64,000 nucleotides of DNA from Vibrio aphrogenes (GCF_002157735.2 NZ_AP018689.1:1054001-1118000), one strand, 5' to 3'; positions 1-12,366 are shown, counted from the stretch's first letter. The notes: generated by a model from the letters alone, not told the origin. Numbers and translations are program-made.

Positions 1-298
1 AAATAATAACAAGAATGCCTTTACCACCAGAGCCACGAGCAGGCTTAATTACAAAACCCGGCCAGTCTTTCACCATTTGATGAATACGTCTGACTTCGGC
101 TTGTTGAGCGATAACACCGATAAGCTTAGGTACTGTGGCACCATGCTTTTGAGCGATGATTTTAGTTTGCAATTTATCATCAACTAATGGGTATTTAGAA
201 CGGTCGTTATAGCGCGAAATATACGCGCCATTTCGTTTGTTCATGCCCATGATGCCTTTGGCTTTTAACTTTTGCGGTGAAGTAAAACTAGAAAACAT
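1..298 (-). CDS. Alpha-L-glutamate ligase-like ATP-grasp protein (5' part only)
   Basis: This is the N-terminal 99 codons of a gene that runs off the left edge of the window. The start ATG is at 298. The translation contains a RimK-type ATP-grasp stretch (FVIKPARGSGGKGI) after a lysine-rich N-terminus, which fits the RimK-related glutamate ligase family (TIGR02291-like). Such proteins are expected to bind ATP and form an amide with glutamate; the acceptor is not known. The start lies 3 nt past the stop of the upstream UUP1 gene, so the two are surely co-transcribed. The family is nearly always found with the two genes that precede it here. Confidence 0.8.
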   Translation of the reverse strand, partial: MFSSFTSPQKLKAKGIMGMNKRNGAYISRYNDRSKYPLVDDKLQTKIIAQKHGATVPKLIGVIAQQAEVRRIHQMVKDWPGFVIKPARGSGGKGILVII

Positions 299-301
299 GG
301 T

Positions 302-1810
302 TTAGTCCTCCGCTAAAGGTTTGAATCTTTTTAATTCTAATAGGCGATAACCGGTATAGTTACCTAGAGCCAAGATACACGCTAGAACAATAAACTGAGT
401 ACCAATGAAGTTAAAGGTAATGTGCTGTACATACGAGTTTGTCATCGCAAGATAGATCAGAACCGCTGTCAGTAATGAACCACCACCTTGCATGAAGACT
501 TCTTTCGCGCCTTCTTCTTCCCATAGGATAGACATACGTTCAATCGTCCAAGATAGAATGATCATTGGGAAGAAGGTAATGGTTAAACCTTGAGTTAAAC
601 CTATATTGAAAGACACGATAGTAAATATCGAAATGATCAAGATAACGGTAATGATCACCGCGGATATTCGAGCAACCAGAAGTAGGTTCAGTTTTGATAA
701 ATAACCACGAATGACTAAGCCGGTTCCTACAATTAGTAAGAAGCCAATAATCCCCGGTAGTAATTGTGTTTGTACAAAGGCGACGGCAATCAATACTGGC
801 ATGAAAGTCCCTGAGGTTTTCAAACCGATTAACACACGCAAGAACACCACAATTAATGCCCCAATAGGGATTAACATAATGGTTTTGAACATCGATTGCT
901 CTTCAAGTGGTAAGCTATGAATTGAGAAGTTCAGCAAATTATCCGCTACCACTTTTTGTTTAGTCGCATTACTTGGTGAAACATCTTGTGCCAGCATGGA
1001 GAAGAACACTTTACTGTGTTTACCGCCGATCACATCTAAGAGAGAGACATTGGATTCATCCCAGATCAAAAGGTTTTCTTGTACACCTTGCTCTGTGCTT
1101 TCCGGGTTAAATAGTTGCCATACTTTGCCATCCCAAACTTCAATCATTGGAATAATCGATTGACGACGACGGCCATCTTCTAGCTCTACCACACCAACCG
1201 TTTTACTATGAATAGCCGATGAGGTTAAGATTTTGGCAATTGCTTGAACCTTACTAAAATCATCTAGCAATAAAGAGGCATTTTGGTTATCAGGGTCGTT
1301 AAATTGTTTAATTAACTCACGAGCAAAAGTGATATCGTCAGCTGAGCGTTCAGAGGCTTGAGAGGTAATAGCATCGACAGCGGCTTGTTGTGGCCCAGTG
1401 AAAGTAGGAGAGTTGAAGTCACCTTGAGTAGGAGGAATCACGTCTGCTTGCGATTGAGGGTCAACTAAAAATTGAGTTTTGTAGTAAATCGTTTGTGGCC
1501 CTTTGGCATCACGGACAGACCACTCGGCGCGGCGACCGGTATCGGTATTGACATACGATAAGCCATAACCTGGAGAGGATGCACTTTCATCGATGAGTGT
1601 GAAGCCATCTTGTGTGTGTGGTGCCGCGAGCGATACTTTGGCTGGGCCACCGGTTGCGGTAAATTCAATACGAGCTTCAATATCCCATATTTGTCGGGAT
1701 TCTCCTGGGCCCCATGGAACACCATAGTCTTGATGACGCATGACACTCAGGGTGATCCCTGTAATGACAAGTATGGCGATGAGAAAATAAAATGGCACTC
1801 TAGACGTCAT
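302..1810 (-). CDS. UUP1 family membrane protein (inactive transglutaminase fused to 7 TM)
   Basis: A 502-residue protein with an N-terminal membrane anchor (about residues 7-25), a large periplasmic region (about 30-300) of the kind annotated as inactive transglutaminase, and a C-terminal block of about seven hydrophobic helices (about 305-490). The combination is characteristic of the UUP1 family. Its role is unknown. It is sandwiched between a retropepsin-like lipoprotein upstream and a RimK-like ATP-grasp ligase downstream, the fixed three-gene neighbourhood of this family. That suggests an envelope-associated amino-acid ligation or proteolysis module. The function is inference; the family call rests on architecture and context. 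Confidence 0.75.
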   Translation of the reverse strand: MTSRVPFYFLIAILVITGITLSVMRHQDYGVPWGPGESRQIWDIEARIEFTATGGPAKVSLAAPHTQDGFTLIDESASSPGYGLSYVNTDTGRRAEWSVRDAKGPQTIYYKTQFLVDPQSQADVIPPTQGDFNSPTFTGPQQAAVDAITSQASERSADDITFARELIKQFNDPDNQNASLLLDDFSKVQAIAKILTSSAIHSKTVGVVELEDGRRRQSIIPMIEVWDGKVWQLFNPESTEQGVQENLLIWDESNVSLLDVIGGKHSKVFFSMLAQDVSPSNATKQKVVADNLLNFSIHSLPLEEQSMFKTIMLIPIGALIVVFLRVLIGLKTSGTFMPVLIAVAFVQTQLLPGIIGFLLIVGTGLVIRGYLSKLNLLLVARISAVIITVILIISIFTIVSFNIGLTQGLTITFFPMIILSWTIERMSILWEEEGAKEVFMQGGGSLLTAVLIYLAMTNSYVQHITFNFIGTQFIVLACILALGNYTGYRLLELKRFKPLAED

Positions 1811-1853
1811 AACCTTTCCTTAACCAGTCTAAATTAATAATTTGAAAAACTTT

Positions 1854-2642
1854 TTATTGTGTAGAAATTTTTTTCGGTGGCTCTTTTGATTCAATGAATT
1901 CTCGACTTACATCCACGTAAGCAACATCTTGAATAAACTCACGACCTAATAAAATAGGATAATCCATTTGGGTGCGATCAGCTAAAGTAAACTGTGCTTT
2001 TTCATGAATACTGCCGATTTTTATCCAAATTTCTACTACCGGGCGACGATCTAGTGCATTGGTACTGGATTGCCGAATCTTTACATGTTTGATAATAGGC
2101 GCTTCAATCCATAAGCGGTCTTCTGGTGCACGATTATCTGCAATATGGAATTTAACCCATTTTTTCCCATTTCGCTCAAACTCTTGTAGATCAATGGCAT
2201 TAATTGAGGAGGTGGTCGCACCGGTATCGACTCGGGCAGTAAATGATGTTTTGACGATATCAATATCGACTTTTTCTAATGAACCTAATGTCACCATTCC
2301 CGGTCTTGTTTGAGGTTCGAGGTCTGTAACCACAATATTTGACGTACCTGATGGTTGAGAAGGTGTTTGAGTTTTATGTGCTGAGCTCAAATAGCGTTGC
2401 TGACGACGTTTCATCAATTCAACTTCGTTACTCAAATTAATGACTTCCGCTTCTAAGCTAGCAATATAATCGGTTTGTTTATCAAGATTGGAGTCTAACT
2501 CTTCGATTCTATTCGATAATTTTTCTTCACTTTGGTTAATCGCTTGAATCGTCTGTTGGGAATAATGCTCCCCAGTCATATAGGCACAACCTGAGAGTGA
2601 GACTAAAAGGAAGAAGGCAAGACCTAAAGATTTTTTGAGCAT
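1854..2642 (-). CDS. Retropepsin-like (RimK/LysX-associated, Zn_protease family) lipoprotein
   Basis: A 262-residue predicted lipoprotein. The N-terminus has a hydrophobic signal ending in a lipobox (LSGC, Cys about residue 19), then a coiled-coil-like segment (about 30-85) and a C-terminal domain (about 115-260). This domain contains DTGATTSSINA, a retropepsin-style aspartate motif, and a GREFIQD strand near the end. The family (PF05618) was once called ATP-dependent zinc protease, but the DTG motif points to an aspartic protease fold. It precedes the UUP1 gene by 43 nt in the same direction and likely starts the operon. Its substrate is unknown. Confidence 0.8.
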   Translation of the reverse strand: MLKKSLGLAFFLLVSLSGCAYMTGEHYSQQTIQAINQSEEKLSNRIEELDSNLDKQTDYIASLEAEVINLSNEVELMKRRQQRYLSSAHKTQTPSQPSGTSNIVVTDLEPQTRPGMVTLGSLEKVDIDIVKTSFTARVDTGATTSSINAIDLQEFERNGKKWVKFHIADNRAPEDRLWIEAPIIKHVKIRQSSTNALDRRPVVEIWIKIGSIHEKAQFTLADRTQMDYPILLGREFIQDVAYVDVSREFIESKEPPKKISTQ

Positions 2643-2696
2643 ATTAAGCTGTTGTAACCTCTATAAAATTATAAGTTCAAAGTCTAGCGTATCTGG

Positions 2697-2756
2697 ATCT
2701 TGCCGTGAAGCGCTTTAATGTAAAGCTCAGGTCATTCCTTTGCTTCTTGGCAAGAT
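2697..2756. repeat. Nested inverted repeat downstream of cmoB
   Basis: ATCTTGCC (2697-2704) is complementary to GGCAAGAT (2749-2756), and between them GCTTTA-ATG-TAAAGC forms a smaller hairpin (2712-2726). There is no clear T-run on either strand, so it is not a textbook intrinsic terminator. It lies between cmoB and the lipoprotein operon on the minus strand and may separate the two transcription units. Confidence 0.4.
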
Positions 2757-2778
2757 ACTGGAGACGATTTATTGATGG

Positions 2779-3750
2779 TTACGGATTCGTGGCCACCAAG
2801 ATAGCGCGACGCGGAGCTGGATAACCTTCAACGGTTTTCGATGGATCGTTAGGATCTAAATAGTCGGGTAGAGAGTTGTGTGTCATCCAAGTAGTGCTAC
2901 GTTGTTCATCGGTTGAAGTGATATTTTCATCAACGATACGTACATTAATAAAGCCACACTTTTCTAACCAGACTTTGAGTGCTTTAGCTGATGGGAAAAA
3001 GTAGACGTTTCGCATTTGAGCATAGCGATCTACTGGAACTAATACCGCGTTTTCATCGCCTTCAATCACCAGAGTTTCTAGGACTAATTCCCCCCCAGCC
3101 ACCAATTGATTTTTTAATTGATATAAATGATCTAAAGGTGAACGGCGATGATAAAGCACGCCCATGCTAAATACGGTATCAAAAGCTTTTAATTCAGGAA
3201 GTTGTTCAATACCTAATGGTAATAAATGCGCGCGTTGGTCATCGCCCATCAATTTACGAATAGCTTCAAATTGAATTAAGAATAAGTGCGAAGGATCAAT
3301 CCCAACACATAAACGAGCGCCAGCGCCTAGCATGCGCCACATGTGGTAACCATTACCACAACCGACATCGAGGACTGAACGATGTTTGAGATCGGAGATA
3401 TGAGGTAGGACACGGTCCCATTTCCAATCTGAACGCCATTCGGTTTCAATATCTAAGCCGTGCACATGGTACGGCCCTTTACGCCACGGATGAAAGGTGC
3501 GCAATAAACTTTCTAATTTTTTTTGCTCACCGAGTGCAAGAGGGTCATTATTGGTAATGCTAACTTGAGTGTGAATATCGATGTTATCTGGCTGCGCTGC
3601 TGATATTTTATTTAATGCTTTAACCCAACGTTCAAAGTCACCATGCTCTGCGTTTTGCCAATCCGTTAATTGTTGAGGCAAGACATTGAGCCAAGGTTGT
3701 AAACGTTGGTCTTGGGCGATTAATTGATAAAAGTTAGCAAAGTTAAACAT
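2779..3750 (-). CDS. cmoB: tRNA U34 carboxymethyltransferase CmoB
   Basis: CmoB transfers the carboxymethyl group of carboxy-S-adenosylmethionine to 5-hydroxyuridine at wobble position 34 of several tRNAs, giving cmo5U. The 323-residue length is normal for the family. A SAM-fold glycine motif ([11 protein letters not shown]) sits near residue 127 and the conserved FHPWRKGPY block near 86, with [14 protein letters not shown] near 197. It lies downstream of cmoA on the same strand (112-nt gap), the usual cmoA-cmoB pairing, so enzyme and cofactor supplier are probably made together. Confidence 0.95.
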   Translation of the reverse strand: MFNFANFYQLIAQDQRLQPWLNVLPQQLTDWQNAEHGDFERWVKALNKISAAQPDNIDIHTQVSITNNDPLALGEQKKLESLLRTFHPWRKGPYHVHGLDIETEWRSDWKWDRVLPHISDLKHRSVLDVGCGNGYHMWRMLGAGARLCVGIDPSHLFLIQFEAIRKLMGDDQRAHLLPLGIEQLPELKAFDTVFSMGVLYHRRSPLDHLYQLKNQLVAGGELVLETLVIEGDENAVLVPVDRYAQMRNVYFFPSAKALKVWLEKCGFINVRIVDENITSTDEQRSTTWMTHNSLPDYLDPNDPSKTVEGYPAPRRAILVATNP

Positions 3751-3862
3751 AACACTCTTTCTTAAGGTTTGAGTTGAATTAGGGTTTTGTAATATTCGGT
3801 TTTTCTATTAAGTGATGACACTAACAGGTCAGCGGTGGTGGTGCTTTAAGGTTAGGCTAACA

Positions 3863-5042
<1,180 letters not shown>

Positions 5043-6815
5043 ATGCGCACCCAGTATTGTGGTCACCTGAACAAGTCCCTCGTTGGACAAAGTGTTGAAT
5101 TATGCGGTTGGGTAAACCGTCGTCGAGATCTAGGCGGGCTTATCTTCATTGATATGCGTGACCGTGAAGGCATTGTTCAAGTTGTCGTTGACCCAGATAT
5201 GAAAGAAGTTTTTACCGAAGCAAACAAGCTACGTAATGAATTTTGTATCAAGTTTACTGGTGAAGTTCGCGCTCGCCCTGATAGCCAAATCAATAAAGAC
5301 ATGGCGACCGGTGAAGTAGAAGTATTTGCGACAGGTCTTGAAATCATTAACCGTTCTGACGCACTACCGCTAGATTACAACCAAACTAACTCAGAAGAAC
5401 AGCGTTTAAAATACCGTTACATTGACTTACGTCGCCCAGAAATGAGTGATCGCATTAAATTGCGTGCCAAAGCATCAAGCTTCGTTCGTCGTTTCTTAGA
5501 TGATAATGGTTTCTTAGACATTGAAACGCCAGTATTAACAAAAGCGACTCCAGAAGGCGCACGTGACTACTTAGTGCCAAGTCGTGTTCATAAAGGCTGT
5601 TTTTACGCGCTTCCTCAATCACCACAATTATTCAAACAATTGTTGATGATGTCTGGTTTTGACCGCTACTACCAAATCGTTAAATGTTTCCGTGATGAAG
5701 ATTTACGTGCTGACCGCCAACCAGAATTTACACAAATCGATATCGAAACTTCTTTCATGACATCGGATGAAGTACGTGCGATCACTGAAAAAATGGTTCG
5801 TGAAATGTGGCAAGAACTTTTAAATGTCGACCTTGGCGACTTCCATGTTATGCCATTTTCTGAAGCGATGCGTCGTTTTGGTTCTGACAAACCCGACCTA
5901 CGTAACCCACTTGAATTAGTGGATGTTGCGGACTTAGTGAAAGATGTCGAGTTTAAAGTCTTCTCTGGCCCTGCCAACGATGAAAAAGGTCGTGTTGCGG
6001 TTATTCGCGTTCCAGGTGGAGCGTCATTATCACGTAAGCAAATCGATGAATACGGCAACTTTGTCGGTATTTACGGCGCGAAAGGTCTGGCTTGGATGAA
6101 AGTGAACGATCTTGAAGCCGGCGTTGAAGGGATCCAATCTCCAGTGGCTAAATTCTTAAATGAAGACGTCATCAACGGTATTTTAGCGCGTACAGAAGCA
6201 CAAACTGGCGACATCATTTTATTTGGTGCAGATAAAGCGAACATCGTTTCAGAAGCGATGGGCGCATTGCGTATTAAATTAGGTCTTGATCTTGAATTAA
6301 CAGATTTGAACGCGTGGGCACCGCTATGGGTGATTGATTTCCCAATGTTTGAACAAGATGAAGAAGGCAACTTAAATGCCATGCACCACCCATTTACGTC
6401 TCCACTAGGCGTAACGGCAGAAGAATTGAAAGCTAACCCAGCGGCTGCTAATTCGAATGCTTACGATATGGTATTAAATGGTTACGAAGTAGGTGGCGGT
6501 TCTGTACGTATTCACAATAGCGAAATGCAATCAACGGTATTTGATATTCTTGGTATTGATGAGTCTGAGCAACGCTTGAAATTTGGCTTCTTACTTGACG
6601 CTTTAAAATACGGTACACCACCACACGCTGGTTTGGCGTTTGGTCTTGACCGTTTAGTGATGCTACTTTGTGGTACGGATAATATTCGTGACGTGATCGC
6701 ATTCCCTAAAACAACGGCGGCAGCATGTCCATTAACCAATGCACCAAGCCAAGCGAATCCAGCCGCACTTAAAGAGCTTTCTATTGCGGTAACGGCGACG
6801 AAAGAAAACGCGTAA
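5043..6815 (+). CDS. aspS: Aspartate--tRNA ligase
   Basis: A class II aminoacyl-tRNA synthetase that charges tRNA-Asp. From the ATG at 5043 it has 590 residues, the bacterial AspRS length. An in-frame start 37 codons further upstream adds sequence unlike any AspRS and is rejected. An N-terminal anticodon-binding OB fold ([11 protein letters not shown] near residue 20) is followed by class II motif 2 ([18 protein letters not shown] near 216-233) and motif 3 ([13 protein letters not shown] near 530). The bacterial GAD insertion lies between. A strong terminator follows. It is monocistronic as far as the sequence shows. Confidence 0.97.
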   Translation: MRTQYCGHLNKSLVGQSVELCGWVNRRRDLGGLIFIDMRDREGIVQVVVDPDMKEVFTEANKLRNEFCIKFTGEVRARPDSQINKDMATGEVEVFATGLEIINRSDALPLDYNQTNSEEQRLKYRYIDLRRPEMSDRIKLRAKASSFVRRFLDDNGFLDIETPVLTKATPEGARDYLVPSRVHKGCFYALPQSPQLFKQLLMMSGFDRYYQIVKCFRDEDLRADRQPEFTQIDIETSFMTSDEVRAITEKMVREMWQELLNVDLGDFHVMPFSEAMRRFGSDKPDLRNPLELVDVADLVKDVEFKVFSGPANDEKGRVAVIRVPGGASLSRKQIDEYGNFVGIYGAKGLAWMKVNDLEAGVEGIQSPVAKFLNEDVINGILARTEAQTGDIILFGADKANIVSEAMGALRIKLGLDLELTDLNAWAPLWVIDFPMFEQDEEGNLNAMHHPFTSPLGVTAEELKANPAAANSNAYDMVLNGYEVGGGSVRIHNSEMQSTVFDILGIDESEQRLKFGFLLDALKYGTPPHAGLAFGLDRLVMLLCGTDNIRDVIAFPKTTAAACPLTNAPSQANPAALKELSIAVTATKENA

Positions 6816-6834
6816 TAGTTCATTAGTCAGCGAT

Positions 6835-6869
6835 GAAAAACACCCACATTTGATCATGTGGGTGTTTTT
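6835..6869 (+). terminator. Intrinsic terminator after aspS
   Basis: AAAAACACCCACAT, a short TTGATC loop, then ATGTGGGTGTTTTT: a 14-bp perfect stem ending in a T-run, 20 nt after the aspS stop. Confidence 0.9.
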
Positions 6870-6922
6870 GTTTGTACGCCTCGTTATACTTAAAAAATCA
6901 TTAGCATATAAAAAGGGACCCA

Positions 6923-7444
6923 ATGTCCATTATTCTTGGGATCGATCCAGGTTCACGTATTACTGGCTATGGTGTTATTCGTCAAGAAGGTCGCCATTTG
7001 CATTATTTAGGCAGTGGTTGTATCCGTACTTCAGAAGAAGGCCTTCCCGGTCGCTTAAAACAAATTTATGCTGGGGTTTCTGAAATTATTACGCAATTTC
7101 AACCGGATGTGTTTGCGATTGAACAAGTGTTTATGGCAAAAAATGCCGATTCAGCCTTAAAACTGGGCCAAGCTCGTGGTAGTGCGATTGTGGCGGCAGT
7201 GAATGCGGATTTACCTGTTTATGAATATGCGGCCAGGTTAATTAAACAAGCGGTTGTGGGCACTGGTGGCGCAGATAAAGCTCAAGTACAACACATGGTA
7301 AAAAGCATGTTAAAACTGCCTGCCAAACCCCAAGCCGATGCAGCGGATGCATTAGGCGTGGCTATTTGTCATGCCAATACCAACAAAACATTAATTGCAT
7401 TGGCTGGAAAGGCTAGTGGGGCAAGACGTGGACGGTATCGCTAG
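6923..7444 (+). CDS. ruvC: Holliday junction endonuclease RuvC
   Basis: RuvC is the dimeric nuclease that cuts Holliday junctions held by RuvAB. The protein has 173 residues, a normal length. The first catalytic Asp lies in [12 protein letters not shown] near residue 8, the Glu in [11 protein letters not shown] near 66, and the C-terminal acidic pair in [13 protein letters not shown] near 138-150. A GGGAC ribosome site precedes the ATG. It heads the ruvC-ruvA-ruvB group; the 129-nt gap before ruvA leaves room for a separate promoter. Confidence 0.96.
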   Translation: MSIILGIDPGSRITGYGVIRQEGRHLHYLGSGCIRTSEEGLPGRLKQIYAGVSEIITQFQPDVFAIEQVFMAKNADSALKLGQARGSAIVAAVNADLPVYEYAARLIKQAVVGTGGADKAQVQHMVKSMLKLPAKPQADAADALGVAICHANTNKTLIALAGKASGARRGRYR

Positions 7445-7573
7445 TGCATTTATAGCAAAATATGATGAAAGTGATCTCTTTACTGGATGTTTATCCAGTA
7501 AGTTATTATGATATACCACAACATAGAATGAAAAAGGCATGGCGTAGGTCGTGTTTATCGAAAGGAACAAAAA

Positions 7574-8191
7574 GTGATTGGTCGTCTTCGCGGAATATTA
7601 ATTGAAAAACAACCACCAGAAGTCTTAATCGAAGTTGCAGGAGTCGGCTATGAAGTGCAAATGCCGATGAGCTGCTTTTATGAATTACCCAATGTGAATG
7701 AAGAAGCCATCATCTATACTCATTTTGTTGTGCGTGAAGATGCGCAATTGCTCTATGGCTTTAATACGGTTAAAGAGCGCGCTTTATTTCGTGAAGTGAT
7801 TAAAGCCAATGGTGTGGGTCCAAAATTAGGTTTGGCTATTTTATCTGGTATGACGGCATCACAATTTGTCTCTTGTGTTGAGCATGAAGATGTTAGCACA
7901 TTAGTGAAATTGCCTGGAGTTGGTAAAAAAACCGCTGAGCGCCTAGTGGTTGAAATGAAAGACCGCTTGAAAGGTTGGGTCACCCACGATTTATTCACAC
8001 CAGCAACCGATGCCGCTCCAATGGATTCAGCCGACTCGCGTACCACTCATAATGCGGAAGATGAAGCGGTCAGTGCGTTAATTGCTCTAGGTTATAAACC
8101 GGCGATGGCATCAAAAGTCGTTTCACAAGTTGCAAAAGCCGATATGAGCAGTGAAATGGTTATTCGTGAAGCGCTAAAATCGATGGTTTAA
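7574..8191 (+). CDS. ruvA: Holliday junction helicase subunit RuvA
   Basis: RuvA tetramers bind four-way junctions and load the RuvB motor. The 205-residue protein begins with the typical MIGRLRG, translated from a GTG start at 7574 with an AAAGGA ribosome site. Helix-hairpin-helix segments appear as [13 protein letters not shown] (near 78) and [20 protein letters not shown] (near 115). The C-terminal domain that contacts RuvB covers roughly 158-205 ([19 protein letters not shown]). ruvB follows after 15 nt, so the two are translated from one message. Confidence 0.96.
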   Translation: MIGRLRGILIEKQPPEVLIEVAGVGYEVQMPMSCFYELPNVNEEAIIYTHFVVREDAQLLYGFNTVKERALFREVIKANGVGPKLGLAILSGMTASQFVSCVEHEDVSTLVKLPGVGKKTAERLVVEMKDRLKGWVTHDLFTPATDAAPMDSADSRTTHNAEDEAVSALIALGYKPAMASKVVSQVAKADMSSEMVIREALKSMV

Positions 8192-8206
8192 CCTGAGGTC
8201 AAATAA

Positions 8207-9220
8207 ATGATAGAAGCGGATCGCCTAATAGCGGTAGATAACCCGACTTTTCGTGATGAAGATGTGATTGATCGTGCGATTCGTCCTAAGAAACTGGCCG
8301 ATTATCAAGGGCAAGATCATGTTCGTGATCAAATGGAAATTTTCATCAAAGCTGCGCAGTTACGAAATGAACCTCTTGATCACCTATTAGTGTTTGGCCC
8401 GCCAGGGTTAGGTAAAACCACCTTGGCAAATATTGTCGCCAACGAGATGGAAGTGAATATTCGTACTACCTCAGGCCCTGTCTTGGAAAAAGCCGGAGAT
8501 TTAGCGGCTCTTCTAACTAACCTTGAAGAAAACGATATTCTATTTATTGATGAAATTCACCGTTTAAGCCCTGTGGTTGAAGAAATCTTATATCCTGCAA
8601 TGGAAGATTATCAACTGGATATCATGATAGGTGAAGGGCCTGCGGCACGTTCAATTAAAATTGATCTTCCACCTTTCACCTTGATTGGGGCAACAACCCG
8701 AGCCGGTTCATTAACCTCACCATTGCGAGATCGTTTTGGGATAGTGCAACGTCTTGAGTACTACAAAGTTAAAGATTTACAGCATATTGTAAAACGAAGC
8801 GCCGATTGTTTAGGGTTGTCAATGGAGGAAGAGGGCGCATTAGAAGTGGCGAGACGTTCTCGAGGCACACCGCGTATTGCTAACCGTTTATTACGTCGAG
8901 TACGCGATTATGCAGAAGTGAAAGGAAATGGTCATATTTGCCCTGAAACTGCCGATAAAGCCTTAAACATGTTGGATGTTGATAATCAAGGTTTCGATTA
9001 TATGGATAGAAAGCTGTTATTGGCGATCATGGAAAAATTTTCTGGTGGTCCTGTTGGTTTAGATAACTTAGCGGCTGCGATTGGTGAAGAGAAAGATACC
9101 ATTGAAGATGTCATTGAACCTTATCTGATTCAGCAAGGGTATTTACAGCGGACACCAAGGGGTCGAATAGCCAGTGATCGTGCTTATTTGCATTTTGGGC
9201 TCGATAAACCGGATAGATAA
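8207..9220 (+). CDS. ruvB: Holliday junction branch migration ATPase RuvB
   Basis: RuvB is the hexameric AAA+ motor of branch migration. The protein has 337 residues. Walker A is GPPGLGKTT at 64-72, Walker B/DEXH-like [10 protein letters not shown] near 108, sensor [18 protein letters not shown] near 153, and a winged-helix C-terminus ending in TPRGR. It is the last gene of the ruv group and is followed directly by a terminator. Confidence 0.97.
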   Translation: MIEADRLIAVDNPTFRDEDVIDRAIRPKKLADYQGQDHVRDQMEIFIKAAQLRNEPLDHLLVFGPPGLGKTTLANIVANEMEVNIRTTSGPVLEKAGDLAALLTNLEENDILFIDEIHRLSPVVEEILYPAMEDYQLDIMIGEGPAARSIKIDLPPFTLIGATTRAGSLTSPLRDRFGIVQRLEYYKVKDLQHIVKRSADCLGLSMEEEGALEVARRSRGTPRIANRLLRRVRDYAEVKGNGHICPETADKALNMLDVDNQGFDYMDRKLLLAIMEKFSGGPVGLDNLAAAIGEEKDTIEDVIEPYLIQQGYLQRTPRGRIASDRAYLHFGLDKPDR

Positions 9221-9225
9221 TAAAC

Positions 9226-9259
9226 AAAAGGGTAACGAATTATTCGTTACCCTTTTTTA
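9226..9259 (+). terminator. Intrinsic terminator after ruvB
   Basis: AAAAGGGTAACGAAT, one T, then ATTCGTTACCCTTTTTT: a long perfect stem and T-run starting 6 nt past the ruvB stop. Confidence 0.9.
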
Positions 9260-9616
9260 ATACTTGCATGTCTAGTTAAGAGCTCTACAATCTCACAAAT
9301 TACGTGCTACAGAGGTGAGCAGGTGAATATTATCGAAGGCTTAGCAGCATTTAGTTGATTAAGATGCGCGAACTAAATTATTGAAAATAATTAATTTGAT
9401 ACCACGATCAAAATAGTACAGAAATCTTTTGAAACATTTGTAGTTAATGCGTAATATTAGCGATAGCTATATTAGATAGTGCTTAACAAAATAATAACCA
9501 TTTATACACAATTATGCAACAAGTGTTTTTTCTTGTGAGTTGTGTCATTTTTAACCATCCTAATCGTTGTATGACGCCTAGTGCAGGCTCGGATAGCGAC
9601 ATAAAAAGGAGTTACC
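9260..9616. promoter_or_regulatory. Upstream control region of the cyd operon
   Basis: No gene is seen in these 357 nt. A palindrome TTTGAT-N6-ATCAAA occurs at 9395-9412; it resembles an FNR box but has two spacer bases too many. GTTAATGCGTAATAT near 9442-9456 weakly resembles an ArcA box. The cydA ribosome site AAAAGGAG is at 9604-9611. ArcA and FNR control of cyd is established in relatives; which sites act here is inference. Confidence 0.45.
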
Positions 9617-11203
9617 ATGATTGATGTTGTTGATCTATCGCGGTTGCAATTTGCAATGACGGCGATGTATCACTTCCTATTTGTTCCTTTGACTTTGGGT
9701 ATGGCATTTTTACTTGCCATTATGGAGTCAGTTTATGTAATGACTGGGAAGCAAATCTACAAGGACATGACGAAGTTCTGGGGTAAGCTTTTCGGTATCA
9801 ACTTTGCTCTAGGGGTCGCGACTGGCTTAACCATGGAGTTCCAGTTTGGTACTAACTGGTCTTACTATTCACATTATGTAGGTGATATTTTTGGTGCGCC
9901 ACTGGCTGTTGAAGCGTTAATTGCGTTTTTCTTAGAGTCCACCATGGTTGGTCTATTCTTCTTCGGTTGGGATCGTCTATCTAAACGTCAACACCTTGTT
10001 GTGACTTGGTTAGTGGCGATTGGTTCTAACTTCTCTGCACTTTGGATCTTGATCGCAAACGGTTGGATGCAAAACCCAGTTGGAGCGGAATTTAACTACG
10101 AAACCATGCGTATGGAAATGGTGAGCTTCTCTGAAGTGATCTTCAATCCAGTCGCACAAGTTAAATTTGTTCATACCGTTTCTTCAGGTTATACCTGTGG
10201 TGCGATGTTCATTCTTGGTATCAGTGCATACTACCTACTAAAAGGTCGTGATGTTGCTTTTGCTCGTCGTTCATTTGCGATTGCCGCATCATTTGGTATG
10301 GCGGCAATTTTATCAACGCTAGTACTTGGTGATGACTCTGGTTATGAACTAGGTGACGTACAACAAGCCAAACTTGCTGCGATTGAAGCTGAATGGCATA
10401 CCGAGCCAGCGCCAGCCGCCTTTACCGCATTTGCTTTCCCAAGCCAAGATGAAATGAAGAACAATTATGCAATTCAAATCCCGTATGCATTGGGTATTAT
10501 TGCGACACGTTCTTTAGATAAAGAAGTGAAAGGTATTTCTGACCTTGAAGTGGAACATGAAGCTCGTATCCGTAACGGTATGGTTGCTTATAGCTTACTT
10601 GAGAAACTTCGTTCAGGTGACCGCTCTGAAGCAAATGTTGCTGCGTTTGATGAAGTGAAGCAAGACCTAGGTTACGGCTTACTTCTTAAACGTTACGTGG
10701 ATGATGTCTCTACTGCCTCAGAAGCACAAATTCAAAAAGCAGTGAAAGACTCTATTCCACAAGTTTGGCCTCTATTCTGGTCATTCCGTATCATGGTGGC
10801 TGCGGGTGTGATTATGCTAGCGGTATTTGCGTTTGCATTTATTCAGACTTGTCGTCAACGTATCGAAAAACATCCATTGCTACTCAAAGCTGCACTATTT
10901 AGCATTCCATTACCTTGGATTGCGATTGAAGCAGGTTGGTTTGTTGCAGAATATGGTCGTCAACCATGGGCTGTTGGTGAAATTCTACCAACAAGCGTTG
11001 CAGCATCTGCATTATCACGCGGTGAAATTCTAACGTCTATTTTTGCTATTATTGCATTCTATACATGTTTGCTGGTGGCAGAAGTGTATTTGATGGTGAA
11101 ATTCGCACGCAAAGGTCCTAGTAGCTTAAAAACTGGACGTTACCACTTCGAGCAAAACGATACCTCTTTAGAAGGTAAAGTTTCTCGCGAAGTTGAAGCA
11201 TAA
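9617..11203 (+). CDS. cydA: Cytochrome bd ubiquinol oxidase subunit I
   Basis: CydA carries the quinol-oxidising site and the b558, b595 and d haems of the high-affinity bd oxidase in the inner membrane. The protein has 528 residues, close to the E. coli 522. The haem-ligand His sits in [15 protein letters not shown] near residue 19, and the [14 protein letters not shown] motif near 449-462 marks the Q-loop side of the quinol site. The long Q-loop between about 250 and 390 makes it the E. coli-type long form. It leads the cydA-cydB-cydX-ybgE operon with a strong ribosome site. Confidence 0.97.
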   Translation: MIDVVDLSRLQFAMTAMYHFLFVPLTLGMAFLLAIMESVYVMTGKQIYKDMTKFWGKLFGINFALGVATGLTMEFQFGTNWSYYSHYVGDIFGAPLAVEALIAFFLESTMVGLFFFGWDRLSKRQHLVVTWLVAIGSNFSALWILIANGWMQNPVGAEFNYETMRMEMVSFSEVIFNPVAQVKFVHTVSSGYTCGAMFILGISAYYLLKGRDVAFARRSFAIAASFGMAAILSTLVLGDDSGYELGDVQQAKLAAIEAEWHTEPAPAAFTAFAFPSQDEMKNNYAIQIPYALGIIATRSLDKEVKGISDLEVEHEARIRNGMVAYSLLEKLRSGDRSEANVAAFDEVKQDLGYGLLLKRYVDDVSTASEAQIQKAVKDSIPQVWPLFWSFRIMVAAGVIMLAVFAFAFIQTCRQRIEKHPLLLKAALFSIPLPWIAIEAGWFVAEYGRQPWAVGEILPTSVAASALSRGEILTSIFAIIAFYTCLLVAEVYLMVKFARKGPSSLKTGRYHFEQNDTSLEGKVSREVEA

Positions 11204-11217
11204 GCAGGGGATAATTC

Positions 11218-12354
11218 ATGTTTGAGTACGAAACATTACGATTTATTTGGTGGCTTCTAATCGGCGTATTATTCGTTGGTTTTGCTATCGCCGATGGGTT
11301 TGATATGGGCGTTGGTGCTTTAGTGCCAATTATTGGTAAAACCGATAACCAACGTCGTGTCATGATTAACTCAATTGCACCGCACTGGGATGGTAACCAA
11401 GTATGGTTAATCACAGCGGGTGGTGCTTTGTTTGCCGCATGGCCAATGGTTTATGCCACATCATTCTCAGGTTTTTACTTAGCGATGATCGTGACATTAG
11501 CTGCATTATGGCTTCGCCCTGTTGCACTGGATTACCGTTCAAAAATAGAAACAACAAAATGGCGTAATAACTGGGATATCTGTATCTCGATTAGTGGCTT
11601 TGTTCCTCCGCTTATTTTTGGTGTAGCATTTGGTAATCTATTGCAAGGCGTACCATTTGAATTGAATGAACTGATGATGTCTCAATATCACGGTAACTTC
11701 TTTGGTCTACTAAACCCGTTTGCCCTTCTATGTGGTTTAGTGAGTGTTTCTATGTTTGTACTTCAAGGTTCAACATGGTTACAAATGAAAACCTCAGGTG
11801 AAGTATACGACCGTGCACGTAACGTCTCAGTGTTAACTGGTTTGTTAGTTGCAGTGTTATTTGTCGCCGCAGGATTCTGGGTGCAAAACATTGATGGTTA
11901 TGTAGTGAAAAGTGTGATCGATACAAATGGTCCATCTAACCCACTGCTTAAAGAAGTTGCTCGTGAGCCAGGTGCTTGGATGAACAATTTTGCTGCCTAC
12001 CCATTAATGTGGATCGCTCCAGTGTTAGGTGTTGTGATGGCATTAGTAGCCGTAATCGCAGCAAAAACTGAGAAAAACGTGTTAGCTTTCCTTGCATCAA
12101 GTCTAACTTGTGCAGGTGTTATCTTAACATCGGGTTTTGCGATGTTCCCATTTGTGATGCCATCAAGCATCGATCCAAATGCGAGCTTTACGCTATGGGA
12201 TTCTACGTCTAGCTTATTAACACTAGAAATCATGACAGGCGTTGCCTTTGTGATGGTTCCTGTTATTTTGGGCTACACGGCGTGGAGTTACTACAAAATG
12301 TTTGGTCGTCTTGATGACAAGTTCATCGAAGAAAACAAAAACTCACTTTACTAA
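11218..12354 (+). CDS. cydB: Cytochrome bd ubiquinol oxidase subunit II
   Basis: CydB is the second large membrane subunit of the bd oxidase. At 378 residues it matches the family. Signature sequences include [23 protein letters not shown] near the N-terminus and [21 protein letters not shown] near 59-79. About eight hydrophobic helices are visible. It starts 14 nt after cydA and is followed after 12 nt by cydX, so the complex is made from one transcript in order. Confidence 0.97.
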   Translation: MFEYETLRFIWWLLIGVLFVGFAIADGFDMGVGALVPIIGKTDNQRRVMINSIAPHWDGNQVWLITAGGALFAAWPMVYATSFSGFYLAMIVTLAALWLRPVALDYRSKIETTKWRNNWDICISISGFVPPLIFGVAFGNLLQGVPFELNELMMSQYHGNFFGLLNPFALLCGLVSVSMFVLQGSTWLQMKTSGEVYDRARNVSVLTGLLVAVLFVAAGFWVQNIDGYVVKSVIDTNGPSNPLLKEVAREPGAWMNNFAAYPLMWIAPVLGVVMALVAVIAAKTEKNVLAFLASSLTCAGVILTSGFAMFPFVMPSSIDPNASFTLWDSTSSLLTLEIMTGVAFVMVPVILGYTAWSYYKMFGRLDDKFIEENKNSLY

Positions 12355-12366
12355 GGAGCAGATAAT

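Noticed and set aside
9395..9412. Canonical FNR box at cydA
   Set aside because: The spacer is 6 nt rather than 4; recorded only as a palindrome.
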